Of a stretch of DNA of 10,363 nt, positions 1-6,470 are shown piece by piece. The DNA comes from Nitrospinota bacterium. GTDB lineage: Bacteria > Nitrospinota > Nitrospinia > UBA9942. The notes below the pieces were generated by a model. It was not told the origin of the DNA. It searched no databases and worked only from the letters and a program-made list of their open reading frames with translations. A program made the translations under genes and the position numbers. Location: NCBI GenBank assembly GCA_003489165.1, contig DNJG01000027.1, positions 1 through 10,363 on the forward strand. Direction: 5' to 3'. Positions within the stretch are counted from its first letter, which is position 1; every line of letters begins with the position of its first letter.

Positions 1-587
1 GCAATTATAATATTTTTCGGGATATAGTGATTATCAAGGTGAGTAACCAATTTATTTCTATCAATCTTTTCTATTGATTCATGATTTCCAAGGATGGAGC
101 GTCCAAGCGGATGGGATGACCATACACTCTGATAGAGGAGGTCGTATATATAATCTGCCGGGTTATCTTCTACAAACTTAAACTCTTCTAATATTACCTG
201 TCTTTCTTTATCTATATCTGCAGGTTTAAGAGTAGAATTTAATAGTATGTCTGAAAGGAGGTCAATGGCAACCGGCAGGTGTTCATCCAGAACCTTTGCT
301 GAGTAGCATGTATATTCCCTGCTTGTAAAGGCATCTATCTGACCGCCGATGGAGTCCATCTCAAAGGCAATCTGCCTGGCACTTCTCTTCTCTGTACCTT
401 TAAAAGCAAGATGTTCAAGGAAGTGAGAAATTCCGCTGTTTATATCTTCCTCATCCCTTGAACCGCTGTTTATCCAAATACCAATTGAAACCGATCTTAA
501 ATACGGTATCTTCTCTGTAACAATCCTTATGCCATTATGTAGAACTGCCTTTTGATACAGCCCTTCCGTAATCCTTTTCTCCACCAT
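1..587 (-). CDS. M16 family zinc metallopeptidase (processing-peptidase-like), N-terminal 195 residues
   Basis: This is the N-terminal half-domain of an M16 (pitrilysin / mitochondrial-processing-peptidase type) zinc protease; the 3' part lies beyond the left edge. Translation shows the family opening (NGIRIVTEKIP at 18-28, GIWINSGSRDE at 36-46), the inverted zinc motif HFLEH at residues 55-59 (His55 and His59 ligands, Glu58 catalytic base), and VILEEF with Glu135 as third ligand, 76 residues after His59 as expected. The conserved HPLGRSILG follows near 155-163. The ATG at 587 lies inside pnp, giving a 53-nt out-of-frame overlap with the pnp 3' end. A purine stretch (GAGGGGG) sits just before it, and GTG at 584 would have better spacing. 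An M16 gene directly after pnp is a common arrangement in bacteria. The natural substrate is unknown. No signal peptide is visible, so it is probably cytoplasmic. Family call firm, exact start less so. Confidence 0.9.
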   Translation of the reverse strand, partial: MVEKRITEGLYQKAVLHNGIRIVTEKIPYLRSVSIGIWINSGSRDEEDINSGISHFLEHLAFKGTEKRSARQIAFEMDSIGGQIDAFTSREYTCYSAKVLDEHLPVAIDLLSDILLNSTLKPADIDKERQVILEEFKFVEDNPADYIYDLLYQSVWSSHPLGRSILGNHESIEKIDRNKLVTHLDNHYIPKNIII

Positions 588-2679
588 CCCCCTCACGCAG
601 TGCATCTTTCCTGCTGAGCCTTATCTTCCCCTGCCTGTCTATCTCTAACACTTTAACCAGAATCTCCTCTCCCTCTTTTACCTCATCATAAACATTTGTT
701 ACACGGCGGTCTGCAAGCTGGGATATATGGACAAGTCCGTCTGTTCCTGGAAGTATTTCAACAAAGGCGCCGAAATCCATAATCTTCCTGACCTTTCCCA
801 TATATATCTTTCCAACCTCTGCCTCCTGTGTTAATTCCTTGATTATGTCTATCGCCTTTTTAGCGGCATTTTCATCAGGAGAGGCAATGGATATTGTCCC
901 ATCATCCTTGATATCAATATTGACGCCTGTTTTTTCAACAATACTCCTTATAACCTTTCCTCCAGGCCCAATAACATCTCTGACCTTATCGCTCTTTATC
1001 TGTATTATAGTAATCCTCGGGGCATAGGCTGACAGGTTTGATTTTGACTGGGATATAACCTTCTCCATCTCTCTTAAGACATGAAGCCTCCCCTCTTTTG
1101 CCTGCTCCAACGCAGCCTCCATAATCTCCTTTGTAACTCCTGTCATCTTTATATCCATCTGTATGGCAGTAATTCCAGAAGTGGTTCCTGCTACTTTAAA
1201 ATCCATATCACCGAGATGGTCTTCCATTCCAAGTATATCGGAGAGTATTCCTACTTTGTCGCCTTCATGTATGAGTCCCATGGCTATGCCTGCTACAGGC
1301 GATTTAATAGGAACACCGGCATCCATCAACGCAAGTGAGGCACCGCATACGGTAGCCATTGACGATGAACCGTTAGACTCTAAGATGTCAGAGACAATCC
1401 TGATTGTATATGGAAATTCATCTTCTGATGGCAACACCTGAAGGACTGCCCTTTCAGCCAATGCACCATGTCCTATCTCTCTTCTTCCAGGACCGCCCAT
1501 GAATTTTACCTCCCCTACAGAAAATGAAGGGAAGTTGTAGTGAAGCATAAACTTTTTTGTTTTCTTACCCTCTAAATTATCAAGCCTCTGTTCGTCAACT
1601 GATGTGCCGAGGGTTGTAACAACAAGTGCCTGAGTTTCACCGCGTGTAAAGAGTGCGGAGCCGTGAGTTCTTGGCAATACACCAATCTTTATATTAATAG
1701 GCCTTATGTCTTTTAAACCCCTCCCGTCAGCCCTGATTCCCTTCTCAAGTATAAGCCTTCTGACTGTCTCACTCTCTAAATTTTCAAATGCCTTCTTTAT
1801 TTCGTTTTCAAACTCCTTGTTTTCTTCATTCCCTTTTAATTTTTCAATCGTATTTTTCAGTATCTCATCTATCCTTGTTTGTCTGCCCTGCTTTTCCTTT
1901 ATTACTACCGCCTCTTCAAGCCTTTTGCCTGCAAATTCCTTTACCTTGCTAAAGGTATCAGATTTTCCATGTGAGGCTTCATGATGTTTAATCTTTTCAT
2001 TAGCTGTATTTTTACTCAGCTCCAATTGAATACCGACAATCTTTTTAATCTCTTCATGACCAACGGCAAGGGCATCAACAATTACATTCTCAGGAACCTC
2101 CTTTGCCCCACCCTCAACCATCATTATGGATTCTTTTGTCCCGGCAATAACTATATTGATATCACTTTTATCAATCTCTTCATAGGATGGATTTAATATG
2201 AACTCCCCATCAATCCTTCCAACCCTCACCGCCCCTACAGGGCTTAGTAATGGTATATCTGAAACAGATAACGCTGCAGAAGCGCCTATTATAGATAAGA
2301 TGTCAGGGTCATATTTCTGGTCGGAAGAAAGGACAAGGCATATTACCTGCACTTCATGTGTAAAGCCTTCCGGGAAAAGGGGACGCAGCGGTCTGTCTAT
2401 AAGCCTTGAGGCAAGAACTTCCCTTTCAGATGGCTTCCCCTCTCTCTTAAAAAATCCGCCAGGTATTTTACCTGCGGCATAAAACTTTTCTCTGTAATCT
2501 ACTGTTAATGGCAGGAAATCAGCCCCTTCAAGAGGGTCTTTAGATGCTACTGCTGTTGCAATTACAACCGTATCGCCATATTTAACCAATACAGAACCAT
2601 TCGCCTGTCTGGCAACCTCTCCTGTTTCAATTGAGAGCCTGTTGCCGTTTATACTCATCTCTACCTTCTGAAAACCCAA
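535..2679 (-). CDS. pnp: Polyribonucleotide nucleotidyltransferase (PNPase)
   Basis: PNPase is a homotrimeric 3'-5' phosphorolytic exoribonuclease that releases nucleoside diphosphates. The 714 residues match the family length and order. RNase PH domain 1 spans about 8-145, followed by a helical middle region about 240-310. RNase PH domain 2 spans about 315-540 and holds the phosphate-binding SSS at 438-440 and the EDHLGDMDF motif with Asp487 and Asp493 (equivalent to the E. coli catalytic/metal pair). The KH domain has GPGG at 571-574, and the S1 domain spans about 623-692. The start is TTG at 2679, 5 nt after a perfect AGGAGG. The residues FQKVEMSINGNRLSIETG align with the family N-terminus upstream of the internal ATG at 2658, so the TTG is preferred. 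It follows rpsO with an 81-nt gap carrying an inverted repeat, and its last 53 nt overlap the M16 gene. The tail after S1 is short and hydrophilic. Confidence 0.98.
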   Translation of the reverse strand: MGFQKVEMSINGNRLSIETGEVARQANGSVLVKYGDTVVIATAVASKDPLEGADFLPLTVDYREKFYAAGKIPGGFFKREGKPSEREVLASRLIDRPLRPLFPEGFTHEVQVICLVLSSDQKYDPDILSIIGASAALSVSDIPLLSPVGAVRVGRIDGEFILNPSYEEIDKSDINIVIAGTKESIMMVEGGAKEVPENVIVDALAVGHEEIKKIVGIQLELSKNTANEKIKHHEASHGKSDTFSKVKEFAGKRLEEAVVIKEKQGRQTRIDEILKNTIEKLKGNEENKEFENEIKKAFENLESETVRRLILEKGIRADGRGLKDIRPINIKIGVLPRTHGSALFTRGETQALVVTTLGTSVDEQRLDNLEGKKTKKFMLHYNFPSFSVGEVKFMGGPGRREIGHGALAERAVLQVLPSEDEFPYTIRIVSDILESNGSSSMATVCGASLALMDAGVPIKSPVAGIAMGLIHEGDKVGILSDILGMEDHLGDMDFKVAGTTSGITAIQMDIKMTGVTKEIMEAALEQAKEGRLHVLREMEKVISQSKSNLSAYAPRITIIQIKSDKVRDVIGPGGKVIRSIVEKTGVNIDIKDDGTISIASPDENAAKKAIDIIKELTQEAEVGKIYMGKVRKIMDFGAFVEILPGTDGLVHISQLADRRVTNVYDEVKEGEEILVKVLEIDRQGKIRLSRKDALREGDGGEKDYGRAVSKGSST

Positions 2680-2684
2680 TATAA

Positions 2685-2690
2685 CCTCCT
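2685..2690 (-). promoter_or_regulatory. Shine-Dalgarno site fixing the TTG start of pnp
   Basis: Perfect AGGAGG on the minus strand, 5 nt before the TTG at 2679. It is the strongest ribosome binding site of the operon and supports the non-ATG start. The internal ATG at 2658 has only a weaker purine run before it. Confidence 0.8.
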
Positions 2691-2704
2691 TTTTTCTATT
2701 AAAG

Positions 2705-2761
2705 ATTGACTATTGAAAATTGATTATTGAAGGAATATTTTTTCAATCTTCAATCGTCAAT
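2705..2761 (-). repeat. Imperfect inverted repeat of TTGAAAATTGA-type words in the rpsO-pnp spacer
   Basis: Two 19-nt arms, 2705-2723 and 2743-2761, pair at 17 of 19 positions around a 19-nt loop. Both are built from variants of ATTGA(A/C)NATTGA. The right arm ends on the first base of the rpsO stop codon. In the rpsO-pnp transcript this would fold into a long A/U-rich hairpin upstream of the pnp ribosome binding site. In E. coli this spacer holds the rpsO terminator and an RNase III site used in pnp autoregulation. A similar processing role here is inference. The same word family recurs at 3822-3900. Confidence 0.75.
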
Positions 2762-3030
2762 TATTTCCTGATTCCGAGGGCGTCTATAACCTTTTTATAT
2801 CTCTCAATATTCTTTGTCTTGAGATAATCAAGAAGCCTTCTTCTCTGACTGACGAATTTTAAGAGCCCCCTCCTTGAGTGATGATCCTTCTTATGAACCT
2901 TAAAATGTTCGGTCAGGTAGCTAATCTTTTCACTTAAGATAGCAATCTGAACCTCAGATGAACCAGTATCTTTTTCATGAAGCCTGAACTTCTCTATTAA
3001 TTTGTTTTTATCCTCTTTTTCTAATGCCAT
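2761..3030 (-). CDS. rpsO: 30S ribosomal protein S15
   Basis: S15 binds the central domain of 16S rRNA early in 30S assembly and contributes to an intersubunit bridge. The 89-residue length is canonical. The S15 signature is present: HEKDTGSSEVQIAILSEKI at 18-36, the basic KVHKKDHHSRRGLL stretch at 44-57, and RRRLLDYL at 63-70. The ATG at 3030 follows a GGGAGGG Shine-Dalgarno site by about 5 nt. It has its own likely sigma70 promoter at 3092-3120, just after the truB stop, so it can be made independently of the upstream genes. This fits the known separate transcription of rpsO in other bacteria. The leader contains a 12-bp palindrome, and a possible stem covers the start region (see the leader entry), so S15 autoregulation is possible but unproven. 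Confidence 0.98.
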   Translation of the reverse strand: MALEKEDKNKLIEKFRLHEKDTGSSEVQIAILSEKISYLTEHFKVHKKDHHSRRGLLKFVSQRRRLLDYLKTKNIERYKKVIDALGIRK

Positions 3031-3084
3031 CTACCCTCCCTAAAAAGCCATGATTATCAGCTGATAGCTAACTGCTAATTGTTA
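3015..3084 (-). promoter_or_regulatory. rpsO leader with palindrome and possible start-site stem
   Basis: Downstream of the predicted rpsO promoter the leader carries a perfect 12-bp palindrome TATCAGCTGATA (3055-3066) inside a word-like repeat, AGCTGATAGCTAACTGCTAA (3059-3078). CTTTTT (3047-3042 on the minus strand) can pair with AAAAAG in codons 4-6 of rpsO (3020-3015), which would enclose the Shine-Dalgarno site and start codon. S15 represses its own translation through leader structures that differ between bacteria. This leader is a candidate, but pairing was judged by eye and the stem is A/U-rich. Confidence 0.3.
3051..3084. repeat. AGCTGATAGCTAA-type simple word repeat between truB and rpsO
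   Basis: Near-repeats of the words TATCAGCTGATA, GATAGCTAA and ACTGCTAATTG follow one another, with a perfect 12-bp palindrome at 3055-3066. The stretch lies in the 5' leader of rpsO and belongs in style to the other intergenic word repeats in this operon, though its sequence is different. Confidence 0.5.
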
Positions 3085-3091
3085 TCTTTTT

Positions 3092-3120
3092 TTTATAACA
3101 CAACAAGTTTACCTTGTAAA
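3092..3120 (-). promoter_or_regulatory. Predicted sigma70 promoter for rpsO
   Basis: On the minus strand, TTTACA (3120-3115, 5 of 6 to the -35 consensus) is followed after 17 nt by TATAAA (3097-3092, 5 of 6 to the -10 consensus). Transcription would start near 3085, giving a leader of about 55 nt before the rpsO ATG. The -35 box begins only 5 nt after the truB stop codon. The placement matches the separate rpsO promoter known in other bacteria. Confidence 0.6.
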
Positions 3121-3124
3121 GTAT

Positions 3125-3817
3125 TTAATGTATTTTATTCAAAGGAATCAATACATCATTAAGTCTTCCATCTTTATATAACACACTTAAATCCTCAAGT
3201 GGAACAGCGTCAGTCAGCTTAAAGTCTCCTATGCCTGTCCTCTGTAATTCAACAAGGTGTCCATTACATCCCAGTTCATCACCTATCTGCTCACAGAGTG
3301 TCCTTATATATGTCCCCGGGGATGACTCCACTTCAAATTTTATAACCTCATTATTTGCAGCAATAAGTTTTAAATAATATATATGAATTTTTCTTGCCTT
3401 TCGCTCTACTACAACACCTCTCCTTGCCAATTTATAAAGCCTCTCCCCCTTATATTTTAGTGCAGAATACATTGGCGGCACCTGTTCAATATCTCCGGTA
3501 AATTTCAAAAATGCCTTCGTAACCTTTTCTTCATCAATTGAACAATTACTGCATAGAGCAACTACAGAGCCTGTTATATCCTGAGTATCTGTCTTTTTCC
3601 CCAATCCCATATCTGCAACATATGTCTTCCTGCATCTGGTGAGAAGACCTGCAATACTTGTAGCCTTGCCAATGCATATGAGAAGAACACCTGTGGCTAT
3701 CGGGTCCAAAGTGCCCGTATGCCCCACCCTCTTTTCTCCTATAATTCTCCTCACTACAGAAACAACATCATGCGATGTCATCCCCTTCGGTTTATTAATA
3801 TTCAAAATGCCATCCAT
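3125..3817 (-). CDS. truB: tRNA pseudouridine(55) synthase, short form without the C-terminal PUA-like domain
   Basis: TruB converts U55 to pseudouridine in the T-loop of most tRNAs and also acts as a tRNA folding chaperone. From the ATG at 3817 the protein has 230 residues. Family motifs are clear: GILNINKPKGMTSHDVV at the N-terminus, GHTGTLDPIATGVLL with the catalytic Asp38, the YSALKYKGERLYKLAR motif, and SSPGTYIRTLCEQIG. It ends at VLIPLNKIH, where most bacterial TruB proteins (about 300 residues) continue into a PUA-like domain. Only 94 nt of non-coding DNA follow before rpsO, so the domain is absent here rather than frameshifted. A TTG two codons upstream (3823) is possible, but family alignment favours the ATG. 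No Shine-Dalgarno site is visible; repeat sequence sits directly upstream. Confidence 0.95.
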   Translation of the reverse strand: MDGILNINKPKGMTSHDVVSVVRRIIGEKRVGHTGTLDPIATGVLLICIGKATSIAGLLTRCRKTYVADMGLGKKTDTQDITGSVVALCSNCSIDEEKVTKAFLKFTGDIEQVPPMYSALKYKGERLYKLARRGVVVERKARKIHIYYLKLIAANNEVIKFEVESSPGTYIRTLCEQIGDELGCNGHLVELQRTGIGDFKLTDAVPLEDLSVLYKDGRLNDVLIPLNKIH

Positions 3818-3821
3818 ATGC

Positions 3822-3900
3822 AATTGATAATTGAAAATTGAAGATTGACTATATAAAAATTAAGGAATTTACATCAATTTTAAATCTTCATTCTTCAATT
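3822..3900 (-). repeat. Inverted word repeat spanning the rbfA 3' end and the rbfA-truB spacer
   Basis: Arms 3822-3848 and 3874-3900 (27 nt each) are complementary at 21 positions by eye around a 25-nt loop, and consist of ATTGAAAATTGA / GAAGATTGA words. The distal arm lies inside rbfA and encodes its last residues (after the LEEL segment). The proximal arm ends 4 nt before the truB ATG, where a Shine-Dalgarno site would be expected. It shares ATTGACTAT and ATTGAAAATTGA with the repeat at 2705-2761, so the two are members of one family. Confidence 0.7.
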
Positions 3901-4228
3901 CTTCCAGTATCCTCGCTATTTTCTCTCCATGTTCAATTGAAGTATCAAGTCTAAAAATAATCTCTGGTATAAACTTCAGTCTCATCCTTTTTCTCAACTC
4001 ACTTCTTATGAAACCAGAGGCACTCTCAAGCCCTTTAATTGTTTTTTTCTTCTCCTCTTCACTACCCATAACACTTACAAATATCTTGGCATTCCTGAGG
4101 TCGTCTGAAAGCTCAACCCTTGTAAGTGTAGCAAAACCTATCCGCGGGTCTTTTATCTCACCCATAAGCATCTGAGAAATTTCCTCCCGCATTACCTCTT
4201 TTACTCTATCAGATCTTTTGAATCTCAT
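3869..4228 (-). CDS. rbfA: 30S ribosome-binding factor A
   Basis: RbfA is a small KH-like protein that binds the 30S neck during late maturation of the 16S rRNA 5' end and leaves before translation starts. From the ATG at 4228 it has 119 residues, the usual size. Family features are the N-terminal helix with RSDRVKEVMREEISQML, the motif EIKDPRIGFATLTRVELSDD (24-43) and the C-terminal FIPEIIFRLDTSIEHGEKIARIL. The frame is open upstream to an ATG at 4291, but those extra 21 residues (with TPEFCLFILY) read through intergenic repeat DNA and match nothing in RbfA, so 4228 is chosen. Neither start has a Shine-Dalgarno site. A 137-nt repeat-bearing gap separates it from infB, and its last codons belong to the inverted repeat at 3822-3900. 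Confidence 0.93.
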   Translation of the reverse strand: MRFKRSDRVKEVMREEISQMLMGEIKDPRIGFATLTRVELSDDLRNAKIFVSVMGSEEEKKKTIKGLESASGFIRSELRKRMRLKFIPEIIFRLDTSIEHGEKIARILEELKNEDLKLM

Positions 4229-4244
4229 ATATAAAATGAATAAA

Positions 4245-4265
4245 CAGAATTCAGGAGTCAGAATA
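4245..4265. repeat. Three tandem 7-mers (CAGAATT-type) upstream of rbfA
   Basis: On the plus strand CAGAATT, CAGGAGT and CAGAATA follow each other without spacing (4245-4251, 4252-4258, 4259-4265). This lies in the infB-rbfA spacer within the region between the two candidate rbfA starts. It looks like simple-word intergenic DNA, not a protein-binding site I recognise. Confidence 0.5.
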
Positions 4266-4303
4266 AAATCAGTTTTTCTTCTGGATTCCAACTACTTTGT
4301 TTT

Positions 4304-4365
4304 ATTCGTGTAATTTGTCCATTAGTGAGATTCGTGTTCTGAATTTTAATCTGTGTAATTTGTGG
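4304..4365. repeat. ATTCGTGTAATTTGT-type word repeat directly after infB
   Basis: On the plus strand three related units occur: ATTCGTGTAATTTGTCC (4304-4320), GATTCGTGTT (4329-4338) and AATCTGTGTAATTTGTGG (4348-4365). The first and third agree at most positions and share GTGTAATTTGT exactly. The third unit abuts the infB stop codon. The words differ from the TTGAAAATTGA family, so at least two unrelated intergenic repeat types are present in one operon. I recall similar words between genes of other bacteria, but that memory is unchecked. Confidence 0.65.
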
Positions 4366-6465
4366 TTACAGTTTTTTGGCAATCTTTTCCAGAGAGAACG
4401 GCTCAATAATATCGCCTACTTTTATATCCTGAAACTTCTCTATCCCGATTCCGCACTCATATCCTGCCTGAACCTCTTTCACATCATCCTTAAATCTCCT
4501 CAGTGAGCCTATTTTCCCCTGATATACAATTACATTATCCCTTATCAATTTTGCATCAACATTCCTCTGTATTATCCCATCCAATACAAAACAGCCTGCT
4601 ATAACTCCCATCTTAGGAATACTGAATATTTGTCTTACCTCAGCCTTCCCCATAACTTTTTCTACAACTGTCGGCTCCAACAAGCCTTCCAGTCCAGCTT
4701 TCACATCTGCAATTGCATTATAAATTATAGTATATAATTTTAATTCTACCTGCTCTTTTGCCGCCAATTCAGACGCCTTATCGGTTGGCCTTACATTGAA
4801 TCCTATTATTACCGCATTTGACGCAGCAGCAAGCATAACATCGGTCTCTGTAATTCCGCCTACAGCACAATGAATCACCCTTATCTTCACATCCTTATTC
4901 CCAAGCTTTTCAAATGAATCGGTAAGTGCCTGAATAGACCCGTGGACATCCGCCTTAATAACAAGATTTAGTTCTCTTACCACTCCCTCATTTATCTGCT
5001 TATATATGTCCTCAAGAGTTACCCTCGTCCTTGTTCCAAGCCCTTCCTCTCTCTGCTTATGTGTTCTTAATAATGCAATCTGCCTCGCCTTTCTCTCATC
5101 AGAGGCAACCATAAAGGAATCTCCTGCCTGCGGAACACCCGACAGTCCCAAAACTTCCACAGGTGTTGATGGTCCCGCCTCCTTAACCTTCATTCCCAGG
5201 TCATTGATCATTGCCCTTACTTTTCCAAAATGATGACCTGCTATAATAGGGTCACCAGCCCTAAGAGTCCCCTTTTGTATAAGAACTGTAGCAACAGGTC
5301 CTCTCCCTTTGTCTAATTTAGATTCAACGACTACCCCTTTTGCCGCCTTTAAAGGGTTTGCCTTAAGCTCCATAATTTCAGCCTGCAGGAGTATCATCTC
5401 CAAGAGGTCTTCAATCCCCATCTTCTTCTTGGCAGAAACACTTACATATATTGTCTTTCCTCCCCACTCCTCTGGAAGGAGATGCGGATTTACCTTTGCA
5501 AGGTCCTGCTTAATCTTGTCAGGATTTGCACCCGGCTTATCAATTTTATTAATAGCTACTATCATCGGAACACCTGCCGCCTCTGCATGATTTATTGCCT
5601 CAATGGTCTGAGGCATGACACCATCATCTGCCGCAACAACAAGGACTACAATATCTGTAACCTGAGCCCCCCTTGCCCTCATGGCAGTAAATGCCTCATG
5701 ACCGGGTGTATCGAGAAATACTATCCTTCCTTTTTCAACCTCTACCTCATAAGCACCAATATGCTGTGTTATGCCCCCTGATTCCTTTGCAACCACATTT
5801 GTCTGTCTTATGGCATCAAGCAGGGATGTCTTGCCGTGGTCAACATGACCCATTATTGTAACTACAGGTGTACGTAGAACCAGCCCTTCCGTATCAACTT
5901 CTTCTTCCTCAATTATTTCCTCTTTCTCTGTGCCTACAATCTCAGTCTCAATACCGAACTTCTTTGCTACAGATAGCGCAGCCCCCGGGTCTATAACCTG
6001 ATTTATTGTGGACATTATGCCAATTTCCATCAACTTTTTTATAACATCACTGGATGGCACACCCATTTTTTCAGAGAGTTCTTTAACTGTTATAGCCTCA
6101 CCTATCAAGATCTTACCCTTTTCCTCAGGTTCAACCGGCTTGGCGACCTCTACCATCTTTGGCTTTTCTACCGGTTTCTCTATTGGTTTTTTTGCTGGTT
6201 TTGTTTCAGGAAGTGGTTTAACCTCTGCCTTCGGTTCTTCTTTTTTAACCGGGGGATGCGGCTCTTTTGGTTTTTTCTCTGCTACTGCTGGCTTTTTAGG
6301 GGATGTAAATATCTTTTTTACAAGAGCGGCAGTCTCTTCATCAACAGAGCTTGAGTGAGACTTTACAATTATCTCCTCCTTTTTGAGCAGTTCTATCAAT
6401 TCCTTGCTCGTTATACCAAACTGATTTGCTAATTCATATACCCTTATATTTGCCAGAGAAACCAC
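4366..6465 (-). CDS. infB: Translation initiation factor IF-2
   Basis: IF2 is the GTPase that brings fMet-tRNA to the 30S subunit and promotes 50S joining. Read from GTG at 6465 it has 699 residues. Two IF2_N modules (about 5-55 and 122-172) flank a Lys/Pro/Glu-rich linker (56-118). The G domain carries G1 GHVDHGKT (206-213), G2 GGITQHIG (230-237), G3 DTPGHE (252-257), G4 NKID (306-309) and G5 SAK (344-346). Domains II, III and C2 (the fMet-tRNA-binding end, including GVIAGCFV and RRFKDDVKEV) follow intact. The GTG lies 3 nt after the nusA stop. However, the only good Shine-Dalgarno match (6470-6463) covers this GTG and is well spaced for CTG at 6456, which would give the typical beginning ANIRVYEL, so the true start may be CTG. 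No ylxR or ylxQ gene precedes it. Confidence 0.97.
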   Translation of the reverse strand: MVSLANIRVYELANQFGITSKELIELLKKEEIIVKSHSSSVDEETAALVKKIFTSPKKPAVAEKKPKEPHPPVKKEEPKAEVKPLPETKPAKKPIEKPVEKPKMVEVAKPVEPEEKGKILIGEAITVKELSEKMGVPSSDVIKKLMEIGIMSTINQVIDPGAALSVAKKFGIETEIVGTEKEEIIEEEEVDTEGLVLRTPVVTIMGHVDHGKTSLLDAIRQTNVVAKESGGITQHIGAYEVEVEKGRIVFLDTPGHEAFTAMRARGAQVTDIVVLVVAADDGVMPQTIEAINHAEAAGVPMIVAINKIDKPGANPDKIKQDLAKVNPHLLPEEWGGKTIYVSVSAKKKMGIEDLLEMILLQAEIMELKANPLKAAKGVVVESKLDKGRGPVATVLIQKGTLRAGDPIIAGHHFGKVRAMINDLGMKVKEAGPSTPVEVLGLSGVPQAGDSFMVASDERKARQIALLRTHKQREEGLGTRTRVTLEDIYKQINEGVVRELNLVIKADVHGSIQALTDSFEKLGNKDVKIRVIHCAVGGITETDVMLAAASNAVIIGFNVRPTDKASELAAKEQVELKLYTIIYNAIADVKAGLEGLLEPTVVEKVMGKAEVRQIFSIPKMGVIAGCFVLDGIIQRNVDAKLIRDNVIVYQGKIGSLRRFKDDVKEVQAGYECGIGIEKFQDIKVGDIIEPFSLEKIAKKL

Positions 6466-6470
6466 CCCCT
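6463..6470 (-). promoter_or_regulatory. Shine-Dalgarno site at the nusA-infB junction
   Basis: AGGGGGTG on the minus strand matches AGGAGGTG at 7 of 8 positions, and the mismatch still allows a G-U pair with the anti-Shine-Dalgarno. It overlaps both the nusA TAG stop and the nominal infB GTG, and ends 6 nt before a CTG codon (6456-6454). This spacing suits CTG, not GTG. Confidence 0.55.

Noticed and set aside
3815..3823. TTG at 3823 as truB start
   Set aside because: It adds only two residues inside repeat DNA; the ATG at 3817 fits the conserved opening DGILNINKPKG.
4226..4291. Longer rbfA reading frame from the ATG at 4291
   Set aside because: The 21 extra residues come from repeat-bearing spacer DNA, have no Shine-Dalgarno site and do not resemble RbfA; family proteins begin at MRFKRSDRV.
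4304..4365. CRISPR-like repeats after infB
   Set aside because: Units are short, imperfect and unevenly spaced, with no unique spacers or cas genes.
6008..6358. Plus-strand open frame opposite the infB linker
   Set aside because: A Gly/Phe/Ser-rich antisense reading of the Lys/Pro/Glu linker; low complexity and no start signal.
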